A stretch of DNA of 64,000 nucleotides from contig NZ_CP191258.1 in assembly GCF_050410795.1 (NCBI RefSeq), positions 2,046,001 through 2,110,000 of the forward strand, read 5' to 3'. Source of the stretch: Fontivita pretiosa. Its GTDB lineage: Bacteria; Planctomycetota; Phycisphaerae; Tepidisphaerales; Tepidisphaeraceae. Numbering within the stretch: position 1 is the first letter of the stretch; each line of letters starts with the position of its first letter. The translations under genes and the position numbers were made by a program. Positions 35,080 to 43,026 of this stretch are shown here, in pieces. The notes below the pieces were generated by a model. That model did no database searches and was not told the origin of the DNA. It was given only the letters and a program-made list of their open reading frames with translations.

Positions 35080-37609
35080 AGTGCACCCATTTGCTGCTCA
35101 GCCACAACTGAAGCACTGTCAGCGCCAGCACGATCAGGAACAGGATCCACGCCAGCGCACTGGCATAGCCCATGCGGAAATACTGAAACGCCTGCTTGAA
35201 CAGATAGAACGCGTAAAAGAGGGTCGAGTCAGCCGGCCCGCCGAAGGTCATGATGTACGCTTCGCCGAAGATCTGCATGGTGCCGATCAGCCCGATGATC
35301 AGGTTGAAGAGGATGAAGGGGCTGAGCATGGGCAGCGTGATATGCCGGAAACGTCTCCAGGGCCCGGCGCCGTCGATGCTCGCCGCCTCGTAGAGCTGCT
35401 GCGGGATGGACTGAAGCCCGGCCAGCCAGATGATCATCCCCCCGCCGGCTTTCCACAGGTTCATGACGATGATGGACGGTTTGCTCCAATCCGGATGCTG
35501 GAGCCACAGCGGCAGCGGGAAATGAAACGGCTGGCCGATGATTCGGCTGAGCAGCGCCTCGATCCACTGCATCGGCGGGGTCGCGTACAGCCAACTGAGC
35601 AGCGTGTTGATCGCGCCGTAACTGGGATTCAGCAGCCAGATCCACAGCAGGCTGGTGGCAACCAGCGGCATGACCACCGGCAGGTAAAAGCCGGCGCGGT
35701 AGAAGCCGATTCCGCGCACCGTGTGGTTCAGCAGCAGCGCGATCGCCAGACTCACCGCCATGCCGATCGGAATCTGGATCACCATGAACGCGGTGTTGAA
35801 CAGGCTCTTGTAGAACACGCCGTCGCTCAGCACCTCGCGGTAGTTGGCCAGCCCCACGGCGCGGGCGGGGGAAAGCACGTCGTACTGCGTGAAGCTGAAC
35901 ACGATGCTGAAAAGGATCGGACCGCCAACCAGAGCGACAAAGCCGAAGATCCACGGCGAGGCGAACGTCAGTGCCGCGCCCACTTCCCTGGCGCGATAGG
36001 CGTATTCGCGGCGGCGACGACGGTACGCCACGTACATCGCGATGAACGGCAGCACGACCAGTGTCCCGTATGCCCAGAAGACCGGCGTCCAGTTGATCTT
36101 CCTTGCCGGCGCGGGCTTGAGGATGTTGTCCAGTTCCCGCTGCGCGTCCACCTGCATCGCCGCCAGGGCAAGCTCCACTTCGTCTTTTCCGCTGCGCTGC
36201 GCCTGCTCGCGAAACGCGTGATTGACCGCCGCGTCGTAGGCGCGCACGTGCTGATTCCACAGCAGTTGTCCGATCGGCGTGACCGGGCGAATGCGCGTGA
36301 TCGGCAGCAGCTCGCGGAACGTCTTGTACGCCAGCTTGATGTTCCGCGGCACATCCGGGTTCTGATCGACGGTTTCGCGCACGATCGCCTCGTACAGCCG
36401 CCGGTTGCCGTTGCATCGCGGCAGGTAGAGTCTGCCTTCGCTTTGCTTGCGTTCGCGGCGGCCACGCTCCAGCAGCCGGTAGCCGTGCTCGCTGGTCAGA
36501 AACTGAATGAACTTGAAGGCCCCCTCCTTATGGCGTGCGGTGGCTGGAATCACGTAGGCAAACCCCCCGGACCAGGTGACCGGCTGGGCGCCGGCGGCCA
36601 GGCGGTCGGCGGGCATCGGCGGGGCATACACGCCCAGCTCCATGTTCGGCCGCCAGTCCGCGATCGCCTCGATGAACACGTCCCCGTCGATCTTCATCGC
36701 CAGCGCCCCGCGCAGGAACGGATCCAGATCCCCCCCCTGCTGCGCCTCCTGAAATGCATTGACCTGCCCAACCCCGCCCAATTCGTCGTACACCTCCACC
36801 ATGTAGCGCAACGCCCGGATCACCGGCGGCGAAGTCATCGTCACCGCTGTCCGCTGCGGGTTCATCAGCTCCCCGCCGGCCTGCCAGGCGTACATGTACA
36901 GCCAACTGTTGCCCACGTTGGGCGCAAAGCCCAGACGGACGATGCCGCTTCGCTTGTCGCCGGGCACGCGATAGACCGTCAGCCGATTGGCGTACTCACG
37001 CAGCTCCTCCCAGGTCCGCGGGGGCAGGGGCTCGCCCCGCTCATCCACGTACCCTCCCTGCCTGAGGATGTCCGTGTTCACGAAAAACGCCCGCACGTCC
37101 GCGCTGCATGGAATCCCGTAAATCCCCGGAGGCTGATCCGATCCGGGCGGGGCGTAGCTGGCCTCGGCGATCGTCCAGTCGTAGTACTCTTCCAGGCGAA
37201 TGAAGTACGGGTCGCTGGGATCCTGGGCGGCCAGCATCGGACGAAGATCGGTCAGCGCGCCCCGCGCGGCCCATTCCCCGATCGCGAAACGGTCAAACCA
37301 CACGACGTCCGGCGGCACGCCGCCGGCGATCGCGCACAGCAGGCGCTGCGCGTCCCCCGTCGTGTCACGCGCCGCCGCCGAACTCATCACCACCCGGTAT
37401 TGCGGGTTGGCCTGCTCGAACTCATGGATCAGGTTGTAGATGTCCTCCCCCAGGTAGGTCGTGCCCCAGAAGACCAGTGTCTTTCGCCCGTCGGAGCTGT
37501 CGCTGCGCGTCTGGAGATACGTCCACCAGCCAAGAGTCAGCAGCCCCAGCAGCGACAGCACCACCACCCCCCACAGCGGCACCTGGGCTGTTCTGCTCCT
37601 CCGCTTCAT
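35066..37609 (-). CDS. Fusion of sugar-binding protein and MalF-like ABC permease
   Basis: An 847-residue fusion. An uncleaved-looking anchor (LWGVVVLSLLGLLTLGWWTYL) leads into a cluster B-type solute-binding domain (about 40-495; FWGTTYLGEDIYNLIHEFEQ, AIAGGVPPDVVWFDRFA). Then come a membrane segment near 505-525 and a MalF-like permease core (about 546-847; FASPWIFGFVALVGGPILFS, EAA loop EAASIDGAGPWRRFRHITLP). The binding domain would face the periplasm, tethered to its own channel. The ATP-binding subunit is not in the window. It shares a transcript with the downstream MalG-like partner (14-nt overlap). The substrate is unknown. Confidence 0.88.
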   Translation of the reverse strand: MKRRSRTAQVPLWGVVVLSLLGLLTLGWWTYLQTRSDSSDGRKTLVFWGTTYLGEDIYNLIHEFEQANPQYRVVMSSAAARDTTGDAQRLLCAIAGGVPPDVVWFDRFAIGEWAARGALTDLRPMLAAQDPSDPYFIRLEEYYDWTIAEASYAPPGSDQPPGIYGIPCSADVRAFFVNTDILRQGGYVDERGEPLPPRTWEELREYANRLTVYRVPGDKRSGIVRLGFAPNVGNSWLYMYAWQAGGELMNPQRTAVTMTSPPVIRALRYMVEVYDELGGVGQVNAFQEAQQGGDLDPFLRGALAMKIDGDVFIEAIADWRPNMELGVYAPPMPADRLAAGAQPVTWSGGFAYVIPATARHKEGAFKFIQFLTSEHGYRLLERGRRERKQSEGRLYLPRCNGNRRLYEAIVRETVDQNPDVPRNIKLAYKTFRELLPITRIRPVTPIGQLLWNQHVRAYDAAVNHAFREQAQRSGKDEVELALAAMQVDAQRELDNILKPAPARKINWTPVFWAYGTLVVLPFIAMYVAYRRRRREYAYRAREVGAALTFASPWIFGFVALVGGPILFSIVFSFTQYDVLSPARAVGLANYREVLSDGVFYKSLFNTAFMVIQIPIGMAVSLAIALLLNHTVRGIGFYRAGFYLPVVMPLVATSLLWIWLLNPSYGAINTLLSWLYATPPMQWIEALLSRIIGQPFHFPLPLWLQHPDWSKPSIIVMNLWKAGGGMIIWLAGLQSIPQQLYEAASIDGAGPWRRFRHITLPMLSPFILFNLIIGLIGTMQIFGEAYIMTFGGPADSTLFYAFYLFKQAFQYFRMGYASALAWILFLIVLALTVLQLWLSSKWVHYERA

Positions 37610-37640
37610 CGTTCATCCTTCTGCGTTCATCGCTCGCATC
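37606..37640 (-). repeat. Leader with GCAGAAGGATGAAC repeat
   Basis: The 14-mer GCAGAAGGATGAAC (minus strand) lies just upstream of the fusion-gene start (37611-37624) and again, identically, at the start of the phosphodiester glycosidase gene (33285-33298). It contains the AAGGA Shine-Dalgarno, so it may be a reused translation-initiation segment. Confidence 0.6.
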
Positions 37641-38618
37641 TCATCCTTTCATTCCCGTGGTCGCGATGCCCTGAATGAACGTCTTCTGGGCCAGGAAAAA
37701 CAGCACAATCACCGGGGACAGAATCAGCAGCGAAGCGGCCATCAGCAGGTTCCATTCCGTGCCCCCGTGGCTGGACTGGAAGACCTGCAACCCCAGCGCC
37801 AGCGTGTACTGGCTGGGGTCCTGGAGATAGATCAGCGGGCCAAGGAAGTTGTTCCACGCGCCCATGAAGGTGAACAGCGCCACCACCGCCAGCGCCGGCC
37901 TGCTCAGCGGCAGGATGATCCGCCACCAGATGCCCAACTCGGAGCAGCCGTCGATCCGCGCCGCCTCGGAAAGCTCCTCGGGTATGGTCATGTAGAACTG
38001 CCGCAGCAGGAAGATGTTGAAGGCCGATCCGAAAAATGCCGGCAGCCACAGCGGACGCAGCGTGCCGAGCATCTGAATCGGCGTGTAGTCGCCCATGAAG
38101 CGGAAGATGGCGAACAAGGGGACCATCAACACCGGGAACGGGATCATCATCGTCGAGAGCATCAGCCCGAACAGCGCCCCTCGTCCCTTGAACCGTATGC
38201 GGGCAAAACCGTAGGCGACAAGAGAGCTGGAGATGACCGTCCCGATGATCGACATCGCCGCGATCCACAGCGTGTTCCGCGTGTACTGCGGGAAGTCCAT
38301 CTTGTCGTGCAGGATGACATCGACATAGTTTTTGGGAATGGGCGTGGTCGTGCCGGAGGGGGTCGTGTACCAGTCGATCCGCCGGGGGATGAATCGCGGC
38401 GGATACTCCATCGTCTGATCCAGCGGCTTGAGGCTGGTGGAGAGCATCCAGATCAGCGGAAAGATGAACCCGACGGAAATCAGACATGCCGCCACGAAGG
38501 CGACCCACCGCTCGGGATGCCGTCGTCGCCGCGGCGACGCGGACGCAGCCCGGTAATCGATCGCTCGCTGGAGCTGTTGCTCGGGGGCAGGAGATTGGCG
38601 GTTGCGCGTCAGTGTCAT
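37641..38618 (-). CDS. Carbohydrate ABC transporter permease, MalG type
   Basis: A 325-residue permease of the usual MalG size, with six predicted membrane segments, the EAA loop EAARIDGCSELGIWWRIILP and the family end motif FIQGIATTGMKG. It pairs with the MalF-type gene that ends 5 nt upstream (38623) and with the separate binding protein at 39998-41476. It is followed 31 nt downstream by the SBP-MalF fusion gene, placing two importers in one operon. Confidence 0.9.
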   Translation of the reverse strand: MTLTRNRQSPAPEQQLQRAIDYRAASASPRRRRHPERWVAFVAACLISVGFIFPLIWMLSTSLKPLDQTMEYPPRFIPRRIDWYTTPSGTTTPIPKNYVDVILHDKMDFPQYTRNTLWIAAMSIIGTVISSSLVAYGFARIRFKGRGALFGLMLSTMMIPFPVLMVPLFAIFRFMGDYTPIQMLGTLRPLWLPAFFGSAFNIFLLRQFYMTIPEELSEAARIDGCSELGIWWRIILPLSRPALAVVALFTFMGAWNNFLGPLIYLQDPSQYTLALGLQVFQSSHGGTEWNLLMAASLLILSPVIVLFFLAQKTFIQGIATTGMKG

Positions 38619-38622
38619 TCGA

Positions 38623-39504
38623 TCATTTCCCCTGATAATGCACCCATCGCCTGCTCGACCAGAACGCCAGCCCCGTCAGCACCAGCACGATCAGCAGCAT
38701 GATCCAGGCCATGGCGCTGGCGTAGCCCATCTTGAGGTAGCTGAAGGCGTTGTCGCGGAGATACATGGCGATGAACAGGGTGGCGCGCGCCGGCCCGCCG
38801 CCGGTCATGATGAACGGCATGTCGAACACTTGGAGCACACCGATGATCGACATGACCAGGTTGAAGAAGATGACCGGGGAGAGCATGGGCAGCGTGACGT
38901 GCCACATTCGCCGCCAGATTCCCGCCCCGTCGATTTCCGCCGCCTCGTACAGCTCCCTGGGCACGTCCTGCAAGCCGGCCAGATAGATCACCACCGCGTG
39001 CCCCACGCCCCAGAGGCTCATCAGCGCCAGCGACGGCATCGCCCATCGCTCATCACTGAGCCAGCCCGGGCCTTCGATCCCAACCTTGGCCAGCAGCACG
39101 TTGAACAGCCCGTAACGGGCATTGAACAGCCACATCCAGAGCATGGCGGCGGCGACGACGGGCACCAGCGACGGCAGGAAGATCACCGTGCGGAAGATCG
39201 CCTGCCCGGGCATCTTCACGTTCAGCAGCATCGCCAGGCCGATCGAGACGCACAGCCCCGCGGGGATGGCCATCGCGGCGTAGTAGAATGTGTTCTTCAG
39301 CGACTTCCAGAAGACCGGATCCTTCACCAGGTCCGTGTAGTTTTCCGCCCCGATGTACGCCGGCGACTTGAGGATCGAAAAATCGCACAGGCTGTAATAG
39401 AACGACAGCACGATCGGCAGGAACGTGAACGCGGCGAAGCCGATCAGCCAGGGTGAGATGAAGGCCAGGCCCTTTGCCAGTCGTTGTGTTTCGCTACGTG
39501 ACAT
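38623..39504 (-). CDS. Carbohydrate ABC transporter permease, MalF type
   Basis: A 293-residue permease with six membrane segments (LAFISPWLIGFAAFTFLPIV first) and the EAA loop EAAEIDGAGIWRRMWHVTLP. The start is the Met at SRSETQRL, immediately adjacent to the tandem GTGACAAG repeat; the longer reading frame upstream would be translated from that repeat. Its binding-protein gene is upstream, on the far side of the IVS-like cassette. Confidence 0.9.
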   Translation of the reverse strand: MSRSETQRLAKGLAFISPWLIGFAAFTFLPIVLSFYYSLCDFSILKSPAYIGAENYTDLVKDPVFWKSLKNTFYYAAMAIPAGLCVSIGLAMLLNVKMPGQAIFRTVIFLPSLVPVVAAAMLWMWLFNARYGLFNVLLAKVGIEGPGWLSDERWAMPSLALMSLWGVGHAVVIYLAGLQDVPRELYEAAEIDGAGIWRRMWHVTLPMLSPVIFFNLVMSIIGVLQVFDMPFIMTGGGPARATLFIAMYLRDNAFSYLKMGYASAMAWIMLLIVLVLTGLAFWSSRRWVHYQGK

Positions 39505-39505
39505 G

Positions 39506-39533
39506 GTGACAAGGTGACAAAGTGACAAGGTGA
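39506..39533 (+). repeat. Left tandem repeat arm of the cassette
   Basis: Unit GTGACAAG in 3.5 copies (one copy GTGACAAA). It touches the start codon of the MalF-type permease (39502-39504). Confidence 0.85.
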
Positions 39534-39542
39534 GGCGCTGTC

Positions 39543-39929
39543 TCACGCCTTACTGATGATCCATGTTTCCGGGTGGTTGATCATCCCAACAAGGGTCCTG
39601 ATGATGCCGTTGTATTTGGCGTAGAGTGACCTGGCTGTGGATCGGTCCCAGTATTCGCAGCCTACGGCGAACTCGATCCACACTTGCGTCTCGGCAGTCT
39701 CCGTCTCCGCATCCGACAGCTTGCTCACGAACGCCGCAGGATACCGGCGCTTTCGCCACGCTTCCGCCAGATTCGCGCAGATGGACCGGGACGAACGCCG
39801 AATCTGATCCGTCAGCGAGTACATCTCCTCTTTGGGAAAATGCTTGGACAACCGAAAAATATTATTCGCCAACGCGAATGCCCGTTGGTAAACATCCAAG
39901 TCTAAGTGCGTCCGAATCGTCGTCTTCAT
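39543..39929 (-). CDS. Four-helix-bundle protein of the S23/IVS family
   Basis: A 128-residue basic helical protein. LDLDVYQRAFALANNIFRLS, FPKEEMYSLTDQIRRSSRS and ICANLAEAWRKRRYPAAFVSKLSDAETE are the hallmarks of the family first found inside 23S rRNA intervening sequences; the avd protein of diversity-generating retroelements is related. Such proteins form pentamers and bind nucleic acid, but no catalytic activity is known. The start is Met at KTTIRTHLD. The gene lies inside inverted repeats and within an otherwise continuous sugar-transport operon, in the same orientation. Confidence 0.85.
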   Translation of the reverse strand: MKTTIRTHLDLDVYQRAFALANNIFRLSKHFPKEEMYSLTDQIRRSSRSICANLAEAWRKRRYPAAFVSKLSDAETETAETQVWIEFAVGCEYWDRSTARSLYAKYNGIIRTLVGMINHPETWIISKA

Positions 39930-39972
39930 GGCCGCTCCGACTTGCGTCCTGCCTGACTCACCATTTCTCCCA

Positions 39973-40000
39973 GTCACCTTGTCACCTTGTCACGAGGTCA
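39973..40000 (-). repeat. Right tandem repeat arm of the cassette
   Basis: GTCACCTT-type units, reverse complement of the left arm (last full copy degenerate: GTCACGAG). It overlaps the stop codon of the solute-binding protein gene (39998-40000). Confidence 0.85.
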
Positions 40001-41476
40001 TCCGCCCCTTCGCAGCGACTGCCGCTGGAAGAAACGATCCACCTGCAACTGCGCGCGCTTCTGCGCTTCCTCCAGCGCCTGCTGCGGCGTGGCCTGAAGC
40101 AGGTATACCTTCTCCGCCACCACACTCAGCTCGGCGGCGATCTCCGGCCAGATCGGCACCTTCGGCAGCCCCCGCGCATTGGGGCTGGACGCCATCGTCT
40201 CGAAAACCTCGATGTAAGGATTCGGGTGATTTTCGATGTATTGCGGGCTCATGTTCCGCAGCGGCGAGTTCTTGCAGTGCATCGAGACCAGCCGCTCCAT
40301 CACCTCCTGCCGATTGAGAAACGCCAGAAACTCAAACGCCTCCCGCTTGTGTTTGCTGGTCCGCGGAATGCAGACGATGTCCATGCCGCAATAGGCGATC
40401 ATGTCCGTCGTATCCGGACCGATCGGCTGCGTCGAAGGAAACGGCGCCGCGCCCCACATGCAGTTCTCTCGACGCTGCTGCCGCGTCAGCTTCTTGAGCT
40501 GCTCCGGCGGCAGATTCCTCCAGTTGTTCATCCGCGGATTCAGCTTCTCTATGTAGTTGGCTTTCCACGGGCCTTCCTGTTCCATCACCACCGTGCCGGT
40601 GAAAAACGGACTCTGGGGAGAGTCAAACCCCTGCGGATAGCTGGCGCGGAACTGCCGCATCGTTTCCACGCCCAGGCGTTTGGAGTAGCCGGCGATCCAC
40701 TCGAACGCCTGGATAACTTTCGGATCGGTGAATGTCAGCCTGCGTGTGGTCGGGTCGTACAGATCCGCGCCGAACCAGTAGGGCGTGAGCGTGATCCACC
40801 AGCCCGGTTCCTGCGGCAGGTAGCCGGCGCTGAGCAATCGACTCTTGCCCGGCTCGCCCTCCCATGTGTCCAGCACCTCGGCGTAGCGATCAAGCTCCTG
40901 GATCGACCTTGGCGGGCGATCCGGATCCAGCCCCGCCGCACGGAGTTGAGCGGCCTTGTCCTGAAAGATCTTCTTGTTGTAGTGCAGCGCCACCGCCGAC
41001 GGCGTCGAGGGCAACGCATACAGCACCCCTTCATAGGTGCAGCCGTCGTAATAGACGTGCTTGAAGTAATCGCGGGTGAGGAAGTCCGGCCCAAGCTCCG
41101 GATGCTGTCGGCGATACGCTTCGGCCAGCGGGTCCAGCGGCTCCAAGGCATCCATGGCGGCGAACTGCATCGCCTGGTTGTCCCACAAGCCGGCGATGTC
41201 GGGCGGCACACCGGCGGCGGTGGAGATCAGCGTCTTCTGATCCACCGAGCTCATCGAAATGTAGCTGACCCAGATCCCTTTCTCGGCCCCGACCGTCGCG
41301 TTGAACTCATCGACGATCTGTTTCATCTGCTCGGCCTCGCGACCGGTCCACTTCTCCCAGTAGCGGACCTCGACGCGTCCGGGGGGCAGTGAGTGGCGCT
41401 GCTTGCCCGGCCGCGCCAGCAGCACCGCCGCACCAAGCACCATCAGCCACACGATCGCCTGCTTGACGTACTTCAT
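39998..41476 (-). CDS. Extracellular sugar-binding protein of ABC importer
   Basis: A 492-residue exported binding protein: a signal segment (KQAIVWLMVLGAAVLLARP) and a cluster B fold with VEVRYWEKWTGREAEQMKQI, AGVPPDIAGLWDNQAM, YALPSTPSAVALHYNKKIF and a Trp/Tyr-rich pocket. It is separate from the membrane subunits, unlike the fused copies downstream. It is first in the operon; the IVS-like cassette sits between it and its MalF-type permease. No clear Shine-Dalgarno is seen upstream of the ATG. Confidence 0.9.
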   Translation of the reverse strand: MKYVKQAIVWLMVLGAAVLLARPGKQRHSLPPGRVEVRYWEKWTGREAEQMKQIVDEFNATVGAEKGIWVSYISMSSVDQKTLISTAAGVPPDIAGLWDNQAMQFAAMDALEPLDPLAEAYRRQHPELGPDFLTRDYFKHVYYDGCTYEGVLYALPSTPSAVALHYNKKIFQDKAAQLRAAGLDPDRPPRSIQELDRYAEVLDTWEGEPGKSRLLSAGYLPQEPGWWITLTPYWFGADLYDPTTRRLTFTDPKVIQAFEWIAGYSKRLGVETMRQFRASYPQGFDSPQSPFFTGTVVMEQEGPWKANYIEKLNPRMNNWRNLPPEQLKKLTRQQRRENCMWGAAPFPSTQPIGPDTTDMIAYCGMDIVCIPRTSKHKREAFEFLAFLNRQEVMERLVSMHCKNSPLRNMSPQYIENHPNPYIEVFETMASSPNARGLPKVPIWPEIAAELSVVAEKVYLLQATPQQALEEAQKRAQLQVDRFFQRQSLRRGG

Positions 41477-41655
41477 CCGCGATACAGTGTAGCCGAACTG
41501 ATCCGCGTTTCACGGTCCGAGCCATCTGAGCGAACAGCAGGAGCGAGCCGACCGCTGTCTGCCCCAGGGCCATGTTCAAATGAGTGCGGACGGATCGACA
41601 CGGCACGCCGCAACCCGCATCATATGGCCGCAGGAGATCCGTACTGGTTCATTGT

Positions 41656-42912
41656 ATGAGCCTTCAGAGTCCAACCCCCGGCCAGGGAGGCCGAACCACA
41701 GAATCCCATGCGGTTGCCGCGGATTCGGCTCAGCAGCCCGGCCTGCGCCGCGACCCGGGCACTTTCGAAGCTCCCGGACCTCGGCCGTACGAGCGGCTGA
41801 TCGCGCTGGCGGTTCTGGTTCTGCTGCTGATGGGTTGCGTGGCGGTGCTGCGCCCGTTTTTCTCGGCGATCTTGTGGGCGGCGGTGCTGGCGTTCGCGTT
41901 GTGGCCGGCCAATCGCCGGCTGGTCGCCTGGCTGCGCGGGCGGCGGTCTCTGGCGGCCATGTTGATCACCCTCTCGATCGCCGCAGCGCTGGTCGGGCCG
42001 CTCACCATTGCCGTTGCCAATCTCGCCGACGACGCCACGGCGCTTCTCGCCGCCGGACGCCGCTGGCTTCAGGAGGGTCTGCCCCCTTCCCCCCAGTGGC
42101 TCGGCTCGATCCCCCTGCTCGGACCACGCGCCGCGGAATACTGGAACGACCTGGCCCGCGAACTGACCGCCCTGGCGCGCGAATCCCCGCCGCAACCCGA
42201 CGCCGCGACACAGCCACTGAGCAGCACTCTGCCCGAATCCTCCAGGCTCCGCCAGACGTTGCGCGCCCTGCTGCTGTGGACCAGAAGCTGGATTCTGACC
42301 TTCGGACTGGCGATCGGATCGGGAGTCGTGCAGGTGATTCTGAGCCTGCTGGTGCTGTACTTTCTGCTCCGCGACGGCGAGGCGGTGGCGCAGCGACTGG
42401 CGGCGATGACCGTGCGCGTCGGCGGAGCGCGCGGCCGACAACTCCTCGACGTCGCCGGCAACACCGTCCGCGGCGTGATCTACGGCATCCTCGGCACCGC
42501 GCTGGCGCAGGGTTTGATGGCCGGCATCGGCTTCCTGATCGCTGGCGTCCCGGGCGCGACGCTGCTTGGCCTGCTCACCTTCCTGTTATCGGTGCTTCCC
42601 ATCGGGCCGCCGCTGGTCTGGATTCCCGTCGCCGGCTGGCTGTTTCATCAGGGACGGATCTCCTGGGGCATCTTCATGCTGCTGTGGGGGCTGGGCGTGA
42701 GCAGCATCGACAACGTCATCAAGCCCTGGATCATCAGCCGGGGCAGCAGAATGCCGTTTTTGCTCATCTTTTTCGGCGTGCTGGGCGGGGTGCTGACCTT
42801 CGGATTCATTGGCGTGTTCATCGGCCCGACCCTGCTGGCTGTGGCTTACCGCCTGGTCGAGCAATGGAGTGCAGCCGTCCCCGAGCAATCCTCATCTACC
42901 GCCCGGCCCTGA
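41656..42912 (+). CDS. AI-2E family transporter (PerM/TqsA type)
   Basis: A 418-residue inner-membrane protein with seven to eight predicted membrane segments and a central soluble loop (about 115-190). YFLLRDGEAVAQRLA, GVPGATLLGLLTFLLSVLPIGPPLVWIPV and the closing IGVFIGPTLLAVAYRL are the family signatures. Members export varied solutes, including AI-2 in TqsA, or act as Na+/H+ antiporters; the cargo here is unknown. The start is the Met at SLQSPTPG; a longer frame from 41584 is possible. It is divergent from the sugar-import operon. Confidence 0.85.
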   Translation: MSLQSPTPGQGGRTTESHAVAADSAQQPGLRRDPGTFEAPGPRPYERLIALAVLVLLLMGCVAVLRPFFSAILWAAVLAFALWPANRRLVAWLRGRRSLAAMLITLSIAAALVGPLTIAVANLADDATALLAAGRRWLQEGLPPSPQWLGSIPLLGPRAAEYWNDLARELTALARESPPQPDAATQPLSSTLPESSRLRQTLRALLLWTRSWILTFGLAIGSGVVQVILSLLVLYFLLRDGEAVAQRLAAMTVRVGGARGRQLLDVAGNTVRGVIYGILGTALAQGLMAGIGFLIAGVPGATLLGLLTFLLSVLPIGPPLVWIPVAGWLFHQGRISWGIFMLLWGLGVSSIDNVIKPWIISRGSRMPFLLIFFGVLGGVLTFGFIGVFIGPTLLAVAYRLVEQWSAAVPEQSSSTARP

Positions 42913-42982
42913 GTGCAGGCCCGCATTGGCCCTTTACGGGCGCGCTGGCGCCCGTGGCGTTGGCGGTCTTGGTGATCTTTGG

Positions 42983-43026
42983 AAAAGACTCCCGACCCCT
43001 TTTTCAGAACGACCCCTTTTTCAGAA
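42983..43026. repeat. Solo REP copy with tandem duplication
   Basis: AAAAGACTCCCGACCCCTTT (42983-43002) matches the REP core flanking the RAYT gene 11 kb away. The 17-mer CGACCCCTTTTTCAGAA is then present twice in tandem (42993-43009, 43010-43026); the second copy contains the stop codon of the prepilin-like gene (43021-43023). Confidence 0.75.

Larger units (their letters stand above)
39505..40000 (-). mobile_element. IVS-like cassette: S23-family gene between inverted GTGACAAG tandem repeats
   Basis: A compact 496-nt unit. On the left (39506-39533) GTGACAAG is repeated 3.5 times; on the right (39973-40000) the same 8-mer is repeated about 3.5 times in the opposite orientation. The arms can pair into a long stem with a four-helix-bundle (S23) gene in the loop. 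This resembles intervening sequences of 23S rRNA in Leptospira and Coxiella, but here it lies between the binding-protein and permease genes of a sugar-import operon. The right repeat contributes the stop codon of the binding-protein gene. Confidence 0.6.
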
